A stretch of 55,924 bases of DNA, from the IMG/VR virus record IMGVR_UViG_3300037246_000792, positions 1 to 55,924 of that record; one strand, 5' to 3'. Below the pieces are notes generated by a model that did no database searches, was not told the DNA's origin, and saw only the letters and a list, made by a program, of their open reading frames with translations. Below are positions 15,980-24,231 of this stretch, piece by piece (positions within the stretch are counted from its first letter, which is position 1; each line of letters begins with the position of its first letter). The stretch comes from a virus. The position numbers were made by a program, and so were the translations under genes.

Positions 15980-16668
15980 GTGGAGGCGAGACACCGAGGC
16001 TAGAGGATCTGCTACGTGACGCCATGCAGAGCGCCGTCAATGGCATCCACGTGGCGCTACCTGCTCAGGTGGTGGTGTACAACCCAGCTACTCAGCGCGT
16101 GAGCGTCAAGCCAGCCGTGAAGCTTCGCACCAGCTCAGAACCTGACGAGGTGACCGGCCTGATCCCCACCAGGTCAATGCCGATGATCCCTGATGTGCCG
16201 GTAGTGTTCCCCACTGGTGGTGGCTATGCCCTGGTGCACCCTCTTGTGGCCGGTGACTGGGTGTTGCTGGTGATCGGCTCACACACCATGGCTGAGTGGT
16301 TGACGACTGGCACGGTGGAGGCTGAGCCCCTGACTGGCAGGCGTCACAACCTGGCTGATGCGTTCGCTATCCCTGGTGCTGTGCCAGTTACTCAGCCCAG
16401 GTTGAACGCTGTGACCGGTGGGACTGACCTCCTGATGGGTAGGCAGGACGGAACCACGGAGGTGGCTGTAGGGGCTACTGACGTGCGCTTGGGCACCAGA
16501 GCTGCAGTGAATCCAGTGGCCCTGAGCATTGCCAATGAAGCTAATTGGGGCCTGTTCGATGCGTGGGCAACCACTGTGCAGGCAATGCTTGCTGGGCTTG
16601 GGTTGCCTATCACCCCGCCTTGGTCATCCCACACCAACACAGCAGCCACCAAGGTCAAGGCTATCTGA
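15976..16668 (+). CDS. Membrane-puncturing spike protein (Gp138 N-terminal OB domain)
   Basis: 230 aa. VALPAQVVVYNPATQRVSVK is the typical first strand of the Gp138 family, followed by PVVFPTGGGYALVHPLVAGDWVLL as in other spike OB domains and LADAFAIPGAVP. A Gly/Thr-rich beta stretch follows, as in short beta-helix spikes. The trimer tips the tail tube and pierces the outer membrane. Translation of the next gene overlaps at TGATG. Confidence 0.85.
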   Translation: MSGGETPRLEDLLRDAMQSAVNGIHVALPAQVVVYNPATQRVSVKPAVKLRTSSEPDEVTGLIPTRSMPMIPDVPVVFPTGGGYALVHPLVAGDWVLLVIGSHTMAEWLTTGTVEAEPLTGRRHNLADAFAIPGAVPVTQPRLNAVTGGTDLLMGRQDGTTEVAVGATDVRLGTRAAVNPVALSIANEANWGLFDAWATTVQAMLAGLGLPITPPWSSHTNTAATKVKAI

Positions 16669-17276
16669 TGGCGCATACTCCACATTGGCAGCAGATTACC
16701 GATAGCCTCAACAGCTACGCCAGCAGCATCATTGGGTCAGCCTATGACACCATCAGTTCGTTTCTCATTGCTGGGCTGTGGGAGGTCATAGGCAGGGCGG
16801 TTGCTGACTTTGGAAACGAGCTGCTGCAGGCTGGTGCTATCTACATTTTCCAAGGCGTCAATCCCACAGCAACAACAGGCGCCTACGCGCCATTTGGCAA
16901 TTGGAATTCTGACGGAGTTGATGGGCTGAGCACCGCCAATATCACACCAGTCAAGGCGGCTGGTCTTGTCAGGACTGCAGACCCTGGGCTGTATGTCGTG
17001 CTTGCACCTGTTAGCTTCTCAGGTGCGACGGCTGGCAATGTGATATTTGACTTTGAGATCCACCACTTTGATGCCAGTGCGCCCGCACTGATTCCCACTG
17101 GCTACGCCTTCAAGCGTAAGCTGGGCCCGGCTGGTGATGTTGGCGCTGCCATTGCGGTAGCGCTCGTCCGGCTAGATGAGGATGACGAAGTGGAGGTGCT
17201 GGTTTTGAACTACACAGGCAGCAAGACGATCATTATCGAGATGGCCGCCCTCATCCTCATTCGGATAGGAGCATGA
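16668..17276 (+). CDS. Baseplate-region protein with C1q/TNF-like C-terminal domain
   Basis: 202 aa from ATG 16668. The N-terminal 65 residues are helical (LNSYASSIIGSAYDTISSF, FGNELLQAGAIYIFQG). From about 95 on there is a jelly-roll pattern: GLYVVLAPVSFSGATAGN, FDFEIHHFD, then VALVRLDEDDEVEVLVLN and TGSKTIIIEMAALILI. This resembles C1q/TNF-like head or tail fibre domains. Lying between spike and gp25, it is probably a small trimeric baseplate or fibre protein. Family not certain. Confidence 0.72.
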   Translation: MAHTPHWQQITDSLNSYASSIIGSAYDTISSFLIAGLWEVIGRAVADFGNELLQAGAIYIFQGVNPTATTGAYAPFGNWNSDGVDGLSTANITPVKAAGLVRTADPGLYVVLAPVSFSGATAGNVIFDFEIHHFDASAPALIPTGYAFKRKLGPAGDVGAAIAVALVRLDEDDEVEVLVLNYTGSKTIIIEMAALILIRIGA

Positions 17277-17277
17277 C

Positions 17278-17409
17278 GTGAGAGTGTCCAGCAGGCTCGT
17301 ACAGCCCGACCAGCCCCTTTGCCACCTGGCACAAGGGGCATACTGCTGTGGGCTCACAGCGAGCAAGCGAGACGCCCTAGCGCTGAGGCCTGTGCTATGT
17401 ACAACTTGA
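17278..17409 (+). CDS. Possible 43-aa ORF
   Basis: A GTG start follows the previous stop closely; the ORF reads through a bulged hairpin (17313-17339, GCCCCTT/AAGGGGC with an inner TGCC/GGCA stem) and overlaps the next gene by 13 bases. The peptide has three Cys in LCHLAQGAYCCG and no known motif. It may be non-coding, with the hairpin as the functional element in this 120-base gap. Confidence 0.25.
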   Translation: MRVSSRLVQPDQPLCHLAQGAYCCGLTASKRDALALRPVLCTT

Positions 17410-17819
17410 AACTCAACCCCACCACCTGGGATCTGGAGTTCAGCGATGAGGGGCAGCTGCAGCTAGTGGACGGCGCAGAACTGGTTGCTCAGCGTCTGAC
17501 CTACAGACTGCGCACCCATGTCAATGAGTGGCTGTTAGACGTCACCATGGGACTGGACTACCGAGGCAACATCTTGATCAAGGCTGTTGACCTCGGCCTG
17601 GTACGCGCCGAGATCTTGGTGTTGCTTCAGACGTGCCCAGGTGTGCAGAGAGTGACTCAGCTTGACCTTGACCATGACACCGCGGCTCGTCACCTAGACG
17701 TGACGTTTGCAGTCCTGACGGATGAGGGTGATACGCTGATTGCCACCGCTGAGGGTGATGACCTCCTGTCAGTCCTCGGCTGCCTCATCTTTGTGCCCAT
17801 TGCCCCACTGGTGATCTAG
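17397..17819 (+). CDS. Baseplate wedge protein gp25-like
   Basis: 140 aa from ATG 17397 with GAGG 9 bases upstream. WDLEFSDEGQLQLVDGAELV followed by LRTHVNEWLLDVTMGLDY is the typical gp25/DUF2634 signature, including the EW(L)LD turn. The protein joins sheath to wedge and starts sheath assembly. It sits before the J-like gene as in other contractile systems. Confidence 0.88.
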   Translation: MYNLKLNPTTWDLEFSDEGQLQLVDGAELVAQRLTYRLRTHVNEWLLDVTMGLDYRGNILIKAVDLGLVRAEILVLLQTCPGVQRVTQLDLDHDTAARHLDVTFAVLTDEGDTLIATAEGDDLLSVLGCLIFVPIAPLVI

Positions 17820-17829
17820 GAGACTGACG

Positions 17830-19002
17830 ATGACAGGATTGACAAGCACGGGCCTAGTGGTGAAGCGGGTTGCCGACGTGCGGACAGACCTCAAGGCAGC
17901 CGCCAAAGAGCCCGCCCCTGACGGCTTCGGCGCAGGCGTAGACACTGGCGACGATGGCCCCTTGGGCAAGCTGATTGGGCTAATCGCTGTGGAGCTGGGC
18001 AGCTCCTGGGCTGCCCTGCAGCAAGTCTACGATGCGTTTGACCCAGACGCTGCAGGCAATGAGGCGCTTGAAAATCTGGCTGCTCTGGTCGGTGTCAACA
18101 GGCTCCCCGCTACCAGCACCACGGTCACGCTCCAGGTGGACGGCACAGCTGGCACAGTGATCCCTGCAGGCAGTCTGGCACGTGTTGCCAATGGGCCCAT
18201 CCTAGAGACCACTGAGGAGGTCACTCTGACTGGCTCACCTGATGACGTGGCAGCCCAGGTGGTTGAGACAGGGGCCACAGAGATCCTGGCCACTGAGGTT
18301 GACACCGTAGTCACTGCCATAGCTGGGTGGACGAGTGTCGACAATGCAGCCGATGGCGTGACAGGTGAGGATCTGGAGACAGACGCAGAGCTACGCTTGC
18401 GCAGAGAGGCAAGCCTACAGTCAATCGGCGCTGGCTCGGTGGGCGCCATCAGATCCAAGCTCCTGGCCATCACCGAGATTGACGCAGCCCTAGTGCTGAC
18501 TAATCGAACACTCGTGGTGGACTCCGATGGCCTACCAGGTAAGAGCTTTCGGGCTGTGGTGTGGTCAGGCAGTCCGGCCGCTGCTGACGATGACGACATT
18601 GCCACTGCCATATTTGACAGCATGCCAGCAGGCATCTACCCAGACGGCACAACCGTTGCCGCTGTCACTGACGATCAAGGCATTGCGCAGACTGTGAGAT
18701 GGGATGAGGCATCAGAGCAAGCTGTGTATGTGAATGCAGCGCTGACCACTGGCTCCGACTACCCAGCCGATGGTGATGACCTGGTGAAAGCTGCCATCGT
18801 GACAGCTGCTGCTACACTGAGCATCGGTGATGATGTGGTGCTGTACTCTCTGCTCGTGGCCACTGGTGCCATCACTGGGATTCTCACATGTGTCATCACG
18901 GCGTTGGTTGGCAGTGCTCCTGGTGGTGGTGACACGTCAGACCTTGCGATGGCCAACACTCAGATTGCAACCGTTGCTATCGGCAACGTGACTGTGAGTT
19001 AG
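17830..19002 (+). CDS. Baseplate wedge protein J-like (gp47-like)
   Basis: 390 aa. Features of the baseplate J family: LGSSWAALQQVYDAFDPDAA near the start, NLAALVGVNRLPATSTTVTL followed by GTVIPAGSLA, then ADGVTGEDLETDAELRLRRE, and the VLTNRT and PGKSFRAVVWSG strands. J forms the wedge core that triggers contraction. The 390 aa length is normal. The gene follows gp25 and precedes the I-like gene. Confidence 0.92.
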   Translation: MTGLTSTGLVVKRVADVRTDLKAAAKEPAPDGFGAGVDTGDDGPLGKLIGLIAVELGSSWAALQQVYDAFDPDAAGNEALENLAALVGVNRLPATSTTVTLQVDGTAGTVIPAGSLARVANGPILETTEEVTLTGSPDDVAAQVVETGATEILATEVDTVVTAIAGWTSVDNAADGVTGEDLETDAELRLRREASLQSIGAGSVGAIRSKLLAITEIDAALVLTNRTLVVDSDGLPGKSFRAVVWSGSPAAADDDDIATAIFDSMPAGIYPDGTTVAAVTDDQGIAQTVRWDEASEQAVYVNAALTTGSDYPADGDDLVKAAIVTAAATLSIGDDVVLYSLLVATGAITGILTCVITALVGSAPGGGDTSDLAMANTQIATVAIGNVTVS

Positions 19003-19004
19003 GA

Positions 19005-19583
19005 ATGGCAACTATCACACTCAACACTGAGCACGTTGCAGACGCTCTGGCTAATGCGCTCAGTCAATTCGACGATTCCACCAACCTGCTCACCATGGTC
19101 CGCATTCTTGTTGGCCAGGTGCAGGAGCTGGAGGATGTGGTGGTGTCGTGTTTCATCGACCGCACCATTGACACAGCACAGGGTGCACAGCTCAACCAGT
19201 ACGGTGCAGTGGTTGGTCAGATTCGCGACGGGCTGACTGACTCTGAGTATCGCAAAGTGATCCGTACTCGCATCATGGCGAATCGAAGCAACACCCAGAT
19301 CAACACCATCCTGGCAGTGGTCGCCCTACTCGCTGAGCCACCTGGTGCAGTACGCTACACGCTCTTGCACCCAGCTGCGTATCAGCTGGAGTACACTGTT
19401 GCAGAGCCGACGAGCACGCTGATGCGCAAATGGATTGCCGCTCATGCGCTGGCTGCTACTCCTGCTGGGGTGTCACTGGCTCACATTGCAGAGACCACCC
19501 TACTGAGTGGCTATTTCGGATTCCTAGAAGACGATGACGCCCTGGGCTTTGATGAGGGCATTATGAGCACGGAGATTCTCTGA
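19005..19583 (+). CDS. Baseplate wedge protein (DUF2612 / tail protein I-like)
   Basis: 192 aa. TAQGAQLNQYGAVVGQIRDG followed by LTDSEYRKVIRTRIMANRSN is the hallmark of DUF2612 wedge proteins; the FDEG...MSTEIL ending (GFDEGxx) is also usual. It connects the J wedge to the fibres. The gene ends in TGATG with the fibre gene. Confidence 0.85.
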   Translation: MATITLNTEHVADALANALSQFDDSTNLLTMVRILVGQVQELEDVVVSCFIDRTIDTAQGAQLNQYGAVVGQIRDGLTDSEYRKVIRTRIMANRSNTQINTILAVVALLAEPPGAVRYTLLHPAAYQLEYTVAEPTSTLMRKWIAAHALAATPAGVSLAHIAETTLLSGYFGFLEDDDALGFDEGIMSTEIL

Positions 19584-20875
19584 TGGGAAACAAGCCAACA
19601 TTTGACACCTCAGACGCCTACTGGGCCAGGCTCAGTGCACTGAGTGACACCGAGACTGCGGGCGCTATCACTCAGCCTGATGCGTCCAAGCGCATTGCTG
19701 GGTGGGTTACAGAGAAGCCGCCTCGTACATTCTTCAATTGGTTCTGGAGTCGCCTGGCTCGCGTCGTTGCCTGGTGTGTCAGCTCTCTGGTGCGCCGCTT
19801 CGCTGACACTGAGGAGGCTGGGTGGCTGGATGACTCTGACACTGCGGTGGGTGATGAGTGCGTGATGCGTGCGAACGCACGTCAGGCGCTATCTACACGT
19901 GACAGTGCCACCAGCGCCTCCCCCACCTGGAACAACCCAGCCACCGACGGACGCAGGATCTATCTGTACGGTGGCACAGGTGGCACCAGGGTACGCGCTC
20001 AGGACATGGACGATATCGGTGGGACTGCCATGTGGGATGTAGAGCCTGACGCAGCAGGAGCCGTGCAGGCCATCGCAGCCGATGGGCTGTATGTCTACAC
20101 AGGGCACCTGGCAGCTGCGACAAACGAGGTCTATGCGCTCGACCCTGTAACCGGCGCAACGGTAGACAGCGGGACTGAGAGCAACGCGGTAACCAGCATT
20201 GCGGCCAATGGGGTGCGGGTCTGCTGGGTAGAGAACGACGCCACTGGCATCATGCACACAGCTCCTGTTGGCAACTTCGCTGGCGAAGCTACGCCAGTAG
20301 CTCACGGTGCTTTCGTGCGGGACATCTGCGTTGATGGTGAGTATCTGTTCATCGTCGGCAAGTGGGACGGCTCCAACCGCGATGTGAAGTGCTTGGACAT
20401 CCTCACCCTGGCCACGGTGTGGGCTATCACTCTGGCCACCAGTGACCCAGCTGGCACTCTCCGGATCTGCACCGATGGTGAGTTTGTCTATGTGTCTGGC
20501 ATCGATGATGGCAGCAGCAACACTCTCTATTGCCTCAACAGGACTGATGGCTCTGTGGTCTGGCAGAATGCGCTAGGCAGCACGAGTGCAACAGGGATTG
20601 CCGTGGATGACGAATACCTCTACCTGGCCGATACTGACCTGCTCAAGATCAACAAGGCGCTTGGTGTCACAGTCGCCATTGAGACTGTGCATCAGTACCC
20701 CAGCCGCATCACGGCCTCTCTCAACTGTGTCATCTGCGACTTTGAAGAGAACGGCTCAACCGCTGGATGGATCGCGTTGTGGCGTGGCAACGGTGCCGGC
20801 CGCCGTGGCATGCGTCGAGCTGCCACAGACAAATGGCGCCGTCCATATCACCAGCTCATCCTACCGACCGAATAG
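19583..20875 (+). CDS. Tail fibre protein with beta-propeller (PQQ/WD-like repeats)
   Basis: 430 aa. The N-terminal 90 residues probably attach to the baseplate: RIAGWVTEKPPRTFFNWFWS is a common start of phage tail fibres. The rest carries about six to seven blades with DGLYVYTGHL..., NGVRVCWVE, DGEYLFIVGKWDGS, DGEFVYVSGIDDG, LNRTDGSVVWQ and DDEYLYLADTDLLK. Such propellers bind ligands or host surface polymers. Its place after the wedge genes makes it the main fibre or adhesin candidate. No catalytic residues are seen. Confidence 0.8.
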   Translation: MGNKPTFDTSDAYWARLSALSDTETAGAITQPDASKRIAGWVTEKPPRTFFNWFWSRLARVVAWCVSSLVRRFADTEEAGWLDDSDTAVGDECVMRANARQALSTRDSATSASPTWNNPATDGRRIYLYGGTGGTRVRAQDMDDIGGTAMWDVEPDAAGAVQAIAADGLYVYTGHLAAATNEVYALDPVTGATVDSGTESNAVTSIAANGVRVCWVENDATGIMHTAPVGNFAGEATPVAHGAFVRDICVDGEYLFIVGKWDGSNRDVKCLDILTLATVWAITLATSDPAGTLRICTDGEFVYVSGIDDGSSNTLYCLNRTDGSVVWQNALGSTSATGIAVDDEYLYLADTDLLKINKALGVTVAIETVHQYPSRITASLNCVICDFEENGSTAGWIALWRGNGAGRRGMRRAATDKWRRPYHQLILPTE

Positions 20876-20884
20876 GAGTCTCAC

Positions 20885-21595
20885 ATGGCAACCATTGGAT
20901 ATGATTTGCTTAGGGAGCTGGCTGTGCGTTCCCAGCTCCGCGATCCTGAGTGGGGTGCGCAGTCAGTAGTCAACGCTGCCAGCTCAGTGCCAGGGCCACC
21001 CAGTGCGCTGACTGATGGCGTCAGTGTTGTGGATGCTGTGGTGTGCCTGGTGGCGCTGGTGCTGCGCTCTGACGTGTCGACACAAACCAGCGTGGTGACT
21101 GTCGGCGTGGTGGATGTGTCGTCCACTTACACCATCGACCTGACGCCGCATGGTGAAGCGCTGCAGAACTACACCTATGCGGCTGGTGGTGGTGACACTG
21201 CAGACGACATTGCAGCAGGGCTGGCCACGGACATCCTGACGGGCTCTGATTTTGAGGCTGTGGCTTCCACTGACGGGTCGGGGACTGTGACTATCACGCG
21301 AGTTGATGCGGATGCACAGCAGCCCTATGCGCTTACCCTGAGTGCTACGGCAACAGGCACGCTCACAGAGACGCATGATGCCAGCTGGGCTCAGTGGCGC
21401 TGGTGGGGACTGCTGACGGACCGCACGGAGTGGGTAGAGATCCGCAACGAGGCGAACCCACAGGCTGGCCAGACGATGGTGAACAACCGTGTTGAGCGCA
21501 TTTTGTGCGGTGGGTTCTCGCGCATCTTCATCGAGGTCATGGCTGGCGATGGAACGTCCACACCGCTGGTTGGTCCTGGTGGAACAGAGGAGTAG
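20885..21595 (+). CDS. Tail-associated protein with a beta module shared with the sheath
   Basis: 236 aa. A helical N-terminus (YDLLRELAVRSQLRD) is followed at about 75-160 by DLTPHGEALQNYTYAAGGGD, TADDIAAGLATDIL and SGTVTITRVDAD, the same GDT...DIAAGL...VTIT module seen in the sheath. The C-terminal 70 residues are Trp-rich. It probably sits on the tail surface or fibre. No named family recognised. Confidence 0.68.
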   Translation: MATIGYDLLRELAVRSQLRDPEWGAQSVVNAASSVPGPPSALTDGVSVVDAVVCLVALVLRSDVSTQTSVVTVGVVDVSSTYTIDLTPHGEALQNYTYAAGGGDTADDIAAGLATDILTGSDFEAVASTDGSGTVTITRVDADAQQPYALTLSATATGTLTETHDASWAQWRWWGLLTDRTEWVEIRNEANPQAGQTMVNNRVERILCGGFSRIFIEVMAGDGTSTPLVGPGGTEE

Positions 21596-21598
21596 GTG

Positions 21599-21937
21599 AT
21601 GGCTGACAAGACAAAAGACAATCACAGAACAAGCACCAACGGCATCACGCCAGGACTCGAAACGGCGTCAGCACCTGGCCCGATCGGGGAAAGCGGACAG
21701 CACTCAAGCTATTGGGTCCTGTCTGAAGACGAACGGGCCAAGGGTTTTGTTCGGCCGGTTCGTAGGTCCTACGTCCACACCAAGTGCGGCAGCGTCACAA
21801 CCATGAGCACGGCTCTTGCTGAGACTTACGCACGGAACCCTACGTTCTACGGTGCAACGTTTTGCTGCGCATGCAAGACGCATTCACCCGTCTCAGAGTT
21901 TGTGTGGGACAAATCAAGCGAGGTGGTTGGTTCATGA
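21599..21937 (+). CDS. Conserved phage protein with Cys-based FCCxC motif
   Basis: 112 aa from ATG 21599. The block DERAKGFVRPVRRSYVH, CGSVTTMSTALAETYARNP and FYGATFCCACKTHSPVSEF is a compact, strongly patterned domain that I recall from other phages, of unknown function. Cys residues suggest a metal site. The first 40 residues are likely disordered. It overlaps the endolysin gene by 4 bases (ATGA), so it may belong to the lysis unit or have a morphogenetic role. Confidence 0.75.
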   Translation: MADKTKDNHRTSTNGITPGLETASAPGPIGESGQHSSYWVLSEDERAKGFVRPVRRSYVHTKCGSVTTMSTALAETYARNPTFYGATFCCACKTHSPVSEFVWDKSSEVVGS

Positions 21938-22845
21938 TTGACAAGGCTGTTGAATACAATCGGAAACGTTGGGATGCCGCTGCCACCAAAGAGGTTCAGC
22001 GGCTCCTTGGTGTGGAGCCAGACGGCTGGTGGGGCCCTGTGACCGTAGGGGCGGTGATCGCCTGGCAGGGCAGGTGCGAGCTGGTGGCTGATGGGATGGT
22101 AGGGCCAGTCACGCGGGCGAGTCTCAGGTCTAGCCTGACTGCCAGGACATGGGCGCTCGTTGATGGGCATGACCTCATGACAGACCTACCAGCACTGCAG
22201 ACGTGGCAATCCTCACCACACGTTGCCAGGCTCCCACGCAGTCGCACCAGGAAGGCCAGCTCCGTCAACGAGATTGTAGTGCATGAGAGCGTGACTAGCT
22301 CATGGCTCACTACTCAGCGAGTGCTGCAGCGCAAGGGCTACGGTGTGCACCTTATGGTCACTGAGGATGGCAGTGTTACACAGCACGGTGACCCAGCCAC
22401 TGACAGGATGGTGCACTGTCGTGGTCACAACGGGCCCAGTGTTGGCGTCGAGGTGGTCAACCTGTACCACCCACCTCGCAATCAGGACGGCCCCTGGAGC
22501 ACCAGCATGAGCGCCCCTTGGGCCCATCGTGATCATTACCTGTTGCCAACCGTCGACCAGTGCGGTGCACTCGCTGAGGTGATTGCGTGGTTGGTTGAGG
22601 TGTTGCCCATCCCATGGGTGTGGCATGGCTTTGAGGAGGCGCACAACAGGTGGTGGCTGCACCAGCTGGACAGCCACAGCCGTGCACCTGGCATCTGGTC
22701 GCATCAGCAGGTGGGCGATCACTCTGACGGCTCCTGGCCGCTGCTGGTGGCCTTCCTGCATCTGGATAGAGGGATGACGATTGATGACGCATGGGAGTTT
22801 GCCAGGGTGGCAGCGACTGGTGTGCGTCGGTCTGCTACGCTGTAG
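21934..22845 (+). CDS. Endolysin: N-acetylmuramoyl-L-alanine amidase with peptidoglycan-binding domain
   Basis: 303 aa from ATG 21934. Residues 1-70 form a PG-binding domain (VQRLLGVEPDGWWGPVTVGA, LVADGMVGPVTRASL). The amidase_2 part starts near 108: NEIVVHESVT supplies the first zinc His (H117), and DRMVHCRGHNGPSVGVEVVN (H161 region) the conserved middle. It cleaves the amide between MurNAc and L-Ala at the end of infection. No signal peptide is present, so it needs a holin; small membrane proteins follow directly. Confidence 0.9.
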   Translation: MIDKAVEYNRKRWDAAATKEVQRLLGVEPDGWWGPVTVGAVIAWQGRCELVADGMVGPVTRASLRSSLTARTWALVDGHDLMTDLPALQTWQSSPHVARLPRSRTRKASSVNEIVVHESVTSSWLTTQRVLQRKGYGVHLMVTEDGSVTQHGDPATDRMVHCRGHNGPSVGVEVVNLYHPPRNQDGPWSTSMSAPWAHRDHYLLPTVDQCGALAEVIAWLVEVLPIPWVWHGFEEAHNRWWLHQLDSHSRAPGIWSHQQVGDHSDGSWPLLVAFLHLDRGMTIDDAWEFARVAATGVRRSATL

Positions 22846-22863
22846 TCACTGGAGGGGATGAAG

Positions 22864-23070
22864 ATGGTGTTGAGTCTGACGAAGAGTCGCAAGTTGAGAG
22901 TGCTGCTGCTGATGCTTGGTTGCCTGGCTGCAAATGCACTGGCTGGATACCCGGTGTCATCTGATGAGTTGACCAAGGCGGTTCAGCTGGCGATCGCCTG
23001 GATGATGGGACAGGGGATAGCTGACCATGGCGCGGGTGGCACGACGCGCAAGGAGCCAGTTGATGGCTGA
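22864..23070 (+). CDS. Small membrane or exported protein in lysis cassette
   Basis: 68 aa from ATG 22864, placed 8 bases after GGAGG (an ATG at 22858 is too close). Positively charged start KSRKLRV, then the hydrophobic stretch LLLMLGCLAANALAGY, which could be a signal peptide with an LGC lipobox-like site or a single membrane helix, then an amphipathic helix AVQLAIAWMMGQG. Position after the endolysin makes it a holin or pinholin candidate. Confidence 0.6.
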   Translation: MVLSLTKSRKLRVLLLMLGCLAANALAGYPVSSDELTKAVQLAIAWMMGQGIADHGAGGTTRKEPVDG

Positions 23071-23317
23071 GCATCCATGCAAGGATTGCCAACTGCACGT
23101 GCTGATGGAGTACCGCCTGAAGCAAGCCGAGCTGCGCCAGACGTCACACGATGAGCGCATTGACACAGTAGCCAGCGGCTTGGTGGATGTGGCCGGTGCG
23201 GTTGAGGTGCTCCGCATGGGCCAGCTCTCACGAGCCAACGAGATCAAACTGTGGGTGGCAATGATCGGCGCAGCTGCTGCGGTGGTCGTCTCTGCCCTGC
23301 AAATCTACGGAGGGTAG
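23063..23317 (+). CDS. Putative holin-like protein (coiled coil plus C-terminal membrane helix)
   Basis: 84 aa from ATG 23063, with AAGGAG 8 bases upstream and an 8-base overlap with the previous gene; ATG 23027 is an alternative. CKDCQLH near the start, then a helical region (YRLKQAELRQTSHDERIDTV), then a C-terminal helix LWVAMIGAAAAVVVSALQIY. This layout resembles XhlA-like or other C-tail-anchored lysis proteins. Function is inferred. Confidence 0.65.
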   Translation: MAEHPCKDCQLHVLMEYRLKQAELRQTSHDERIDTVASGLVDVAGAVEVLRMGQLSRANEIKLWVAMIGAAAAVVVSALQIYGG

Positions 23318-23319
23318 TC

Positions 23320-23838
23320 ATGACGCAGGAGACAGACCACAGGGTGTTGGCCTCCAGGGCCAAGGCGAAGGGCAGACTGGCCAGACGCTCCATAATCGAC
23401 AAGCCGCTTGAGAGGCTACGTAAGGCGTCCAAGCCCAAGAGGGTGGGTGTTATGCGGAAACTACTCTCTGGGCTCGCTGGCGGCCTGCTGGGTGGCCTGT
23501 CTGCTGTTCTGATGGTTGCCTTGGTGTTCGCTGTGGTAGGGTGCGGCGGGTTCCCTACGCTCCAACGCATCGACGCGTCAGGCACAGGCACCATCACCAG
23601 TCACTGGGAGGATGCTGACGGTGGCGTGTGGGTGCAGGAAACGAGAGTGCAGGAGGTGGGGCTTGACGTGTCAAGTGACGATCCTGCAGCGTGCACGCTG
23701 GTTGAGGTCAGGATGAACGGTGGGCTGCTTGGTAGTGGCGCCATTGAGGCTACGTCAAGCGCCTCCTGCTTTGAGACGTACGGTGGACCGTACCGCCCCT
23801 TTCGCGCTGGGGCAGCTGCCACGGACTGGGCGCATTGA
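23320..23838 (+). CDS. Membrane or lipoprotein with two possible starts, spanin candidate
   Basis: 172 aa from ATG 23320 (GGAGGG 5 bases upstream). A second in-frame ATG at 23452 (residue 45) has GAGGG 9 bases upstream. The long form has a basic N-terminus, then a hydrophobic helix LSAVLMVALVFAVVGCGGF. From the internal start this becomes a standard lipoprotein signal with VVGC as lipobox (C75 long form, C31 short form). The outer part (about 80-172) has two Cys and beta-like strands. It could be an outer-membrane spanin-like lipoprotein, with the long form as a membrane-anchored variant. Functions are inferred from context. Confidence 0.65.
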   Translation: MTQETDHRVLASRAKAKGRLARRSIIDKPLERLRKASKPKRVGVMRKLLSGLAGGLLGGLSAVLMVALVFAVVGCGGFPTLQRIDASGTGTITSHWEDADGGVWVQETRVQEVGLDVSSDDPAACTLVEVRMNGGLLGSGAIEATSSASCFETYGGPYRPFRAGAAATDWAH

Positions 23839-23923
23839 CTGGTGGGGGTTGGCACGCCAGGCCCTACCTGTGATCCTTGAACTTGTCAGGCTCGGCCTGA
23901 GTACCATAGGAGATGAGACATGA
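23783..23923 (+). CDS. Possible 46-aa ORF ending in ATGA overlap
   Basis: Read from GTG 23783 in the +1 frame over the end of the previous gene. The C-terminal part WWGLARQALPVILELVRLGL is amphipathic to hydrophobic. The stop overlaps the next start (ATGA), as in most adjacent gene pairs here, which is the main support. The exact start is unknown. Nested small genes are common in lysis cassettes, but it may not be expressed. Confidence 0.35.
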   Translation: MDRTAPFALGQLPRTGRIDWWGLARQALPVILELVRLGLSTIGDET

Positions 23924-24228
23924 GCTGGAGCCAACAAGACACAATCCGATACGACTACACAGGCGGGGCTGGCTCTGATGAGCTCCTTGACGATGTGCCG
24001 TCACAGGGTGTTGAGGGCTCGGTGTACTTCCTGCTCGACAACCGCGGGTCAGCGGCTGCCTACCTGAGGAAAGACTCAGGGGATACGGTGGTGCCGACTG
24101 CTGCAGGTGTGCCGGCTGGTGAGGTCACTGAGTCTGGCCCGTACAACTGGCCGTCAGCAGTGCCTACGCTGGTCGGCCTGAATGGTGCCGACGTGTACGT
24201 GACCCCGTTCGTGCGCAACGGGAGGTGA
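23920..24228 (+). CDS. Hypothetical protein, 102 aa
   Basis: ATG inside an ATGA overlap. Polar, beta-like protein: IRYDYTGGAGSDELL, VYFLLDNRGSAAAYLRKDSG and VYVTPFVRNGR, compatible with a small jelly-roll or head-decoration fold. No Cys or membrane segments. It directly precedes the larger possible receptor-binding gene; both may be virion surface proteins. Confidence 0.65.
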   Translation: MSWSQQDTIRYDYTGGAGSDELLDDVPSQGVEGSVYFLLDNRGSAAAYLRKDSGDTVVPTAAGVPAGEVTESGPYNWPSAVPTLVGLNGADVYVTPFVRNGR

Positions 24229-24231
24229 GCT

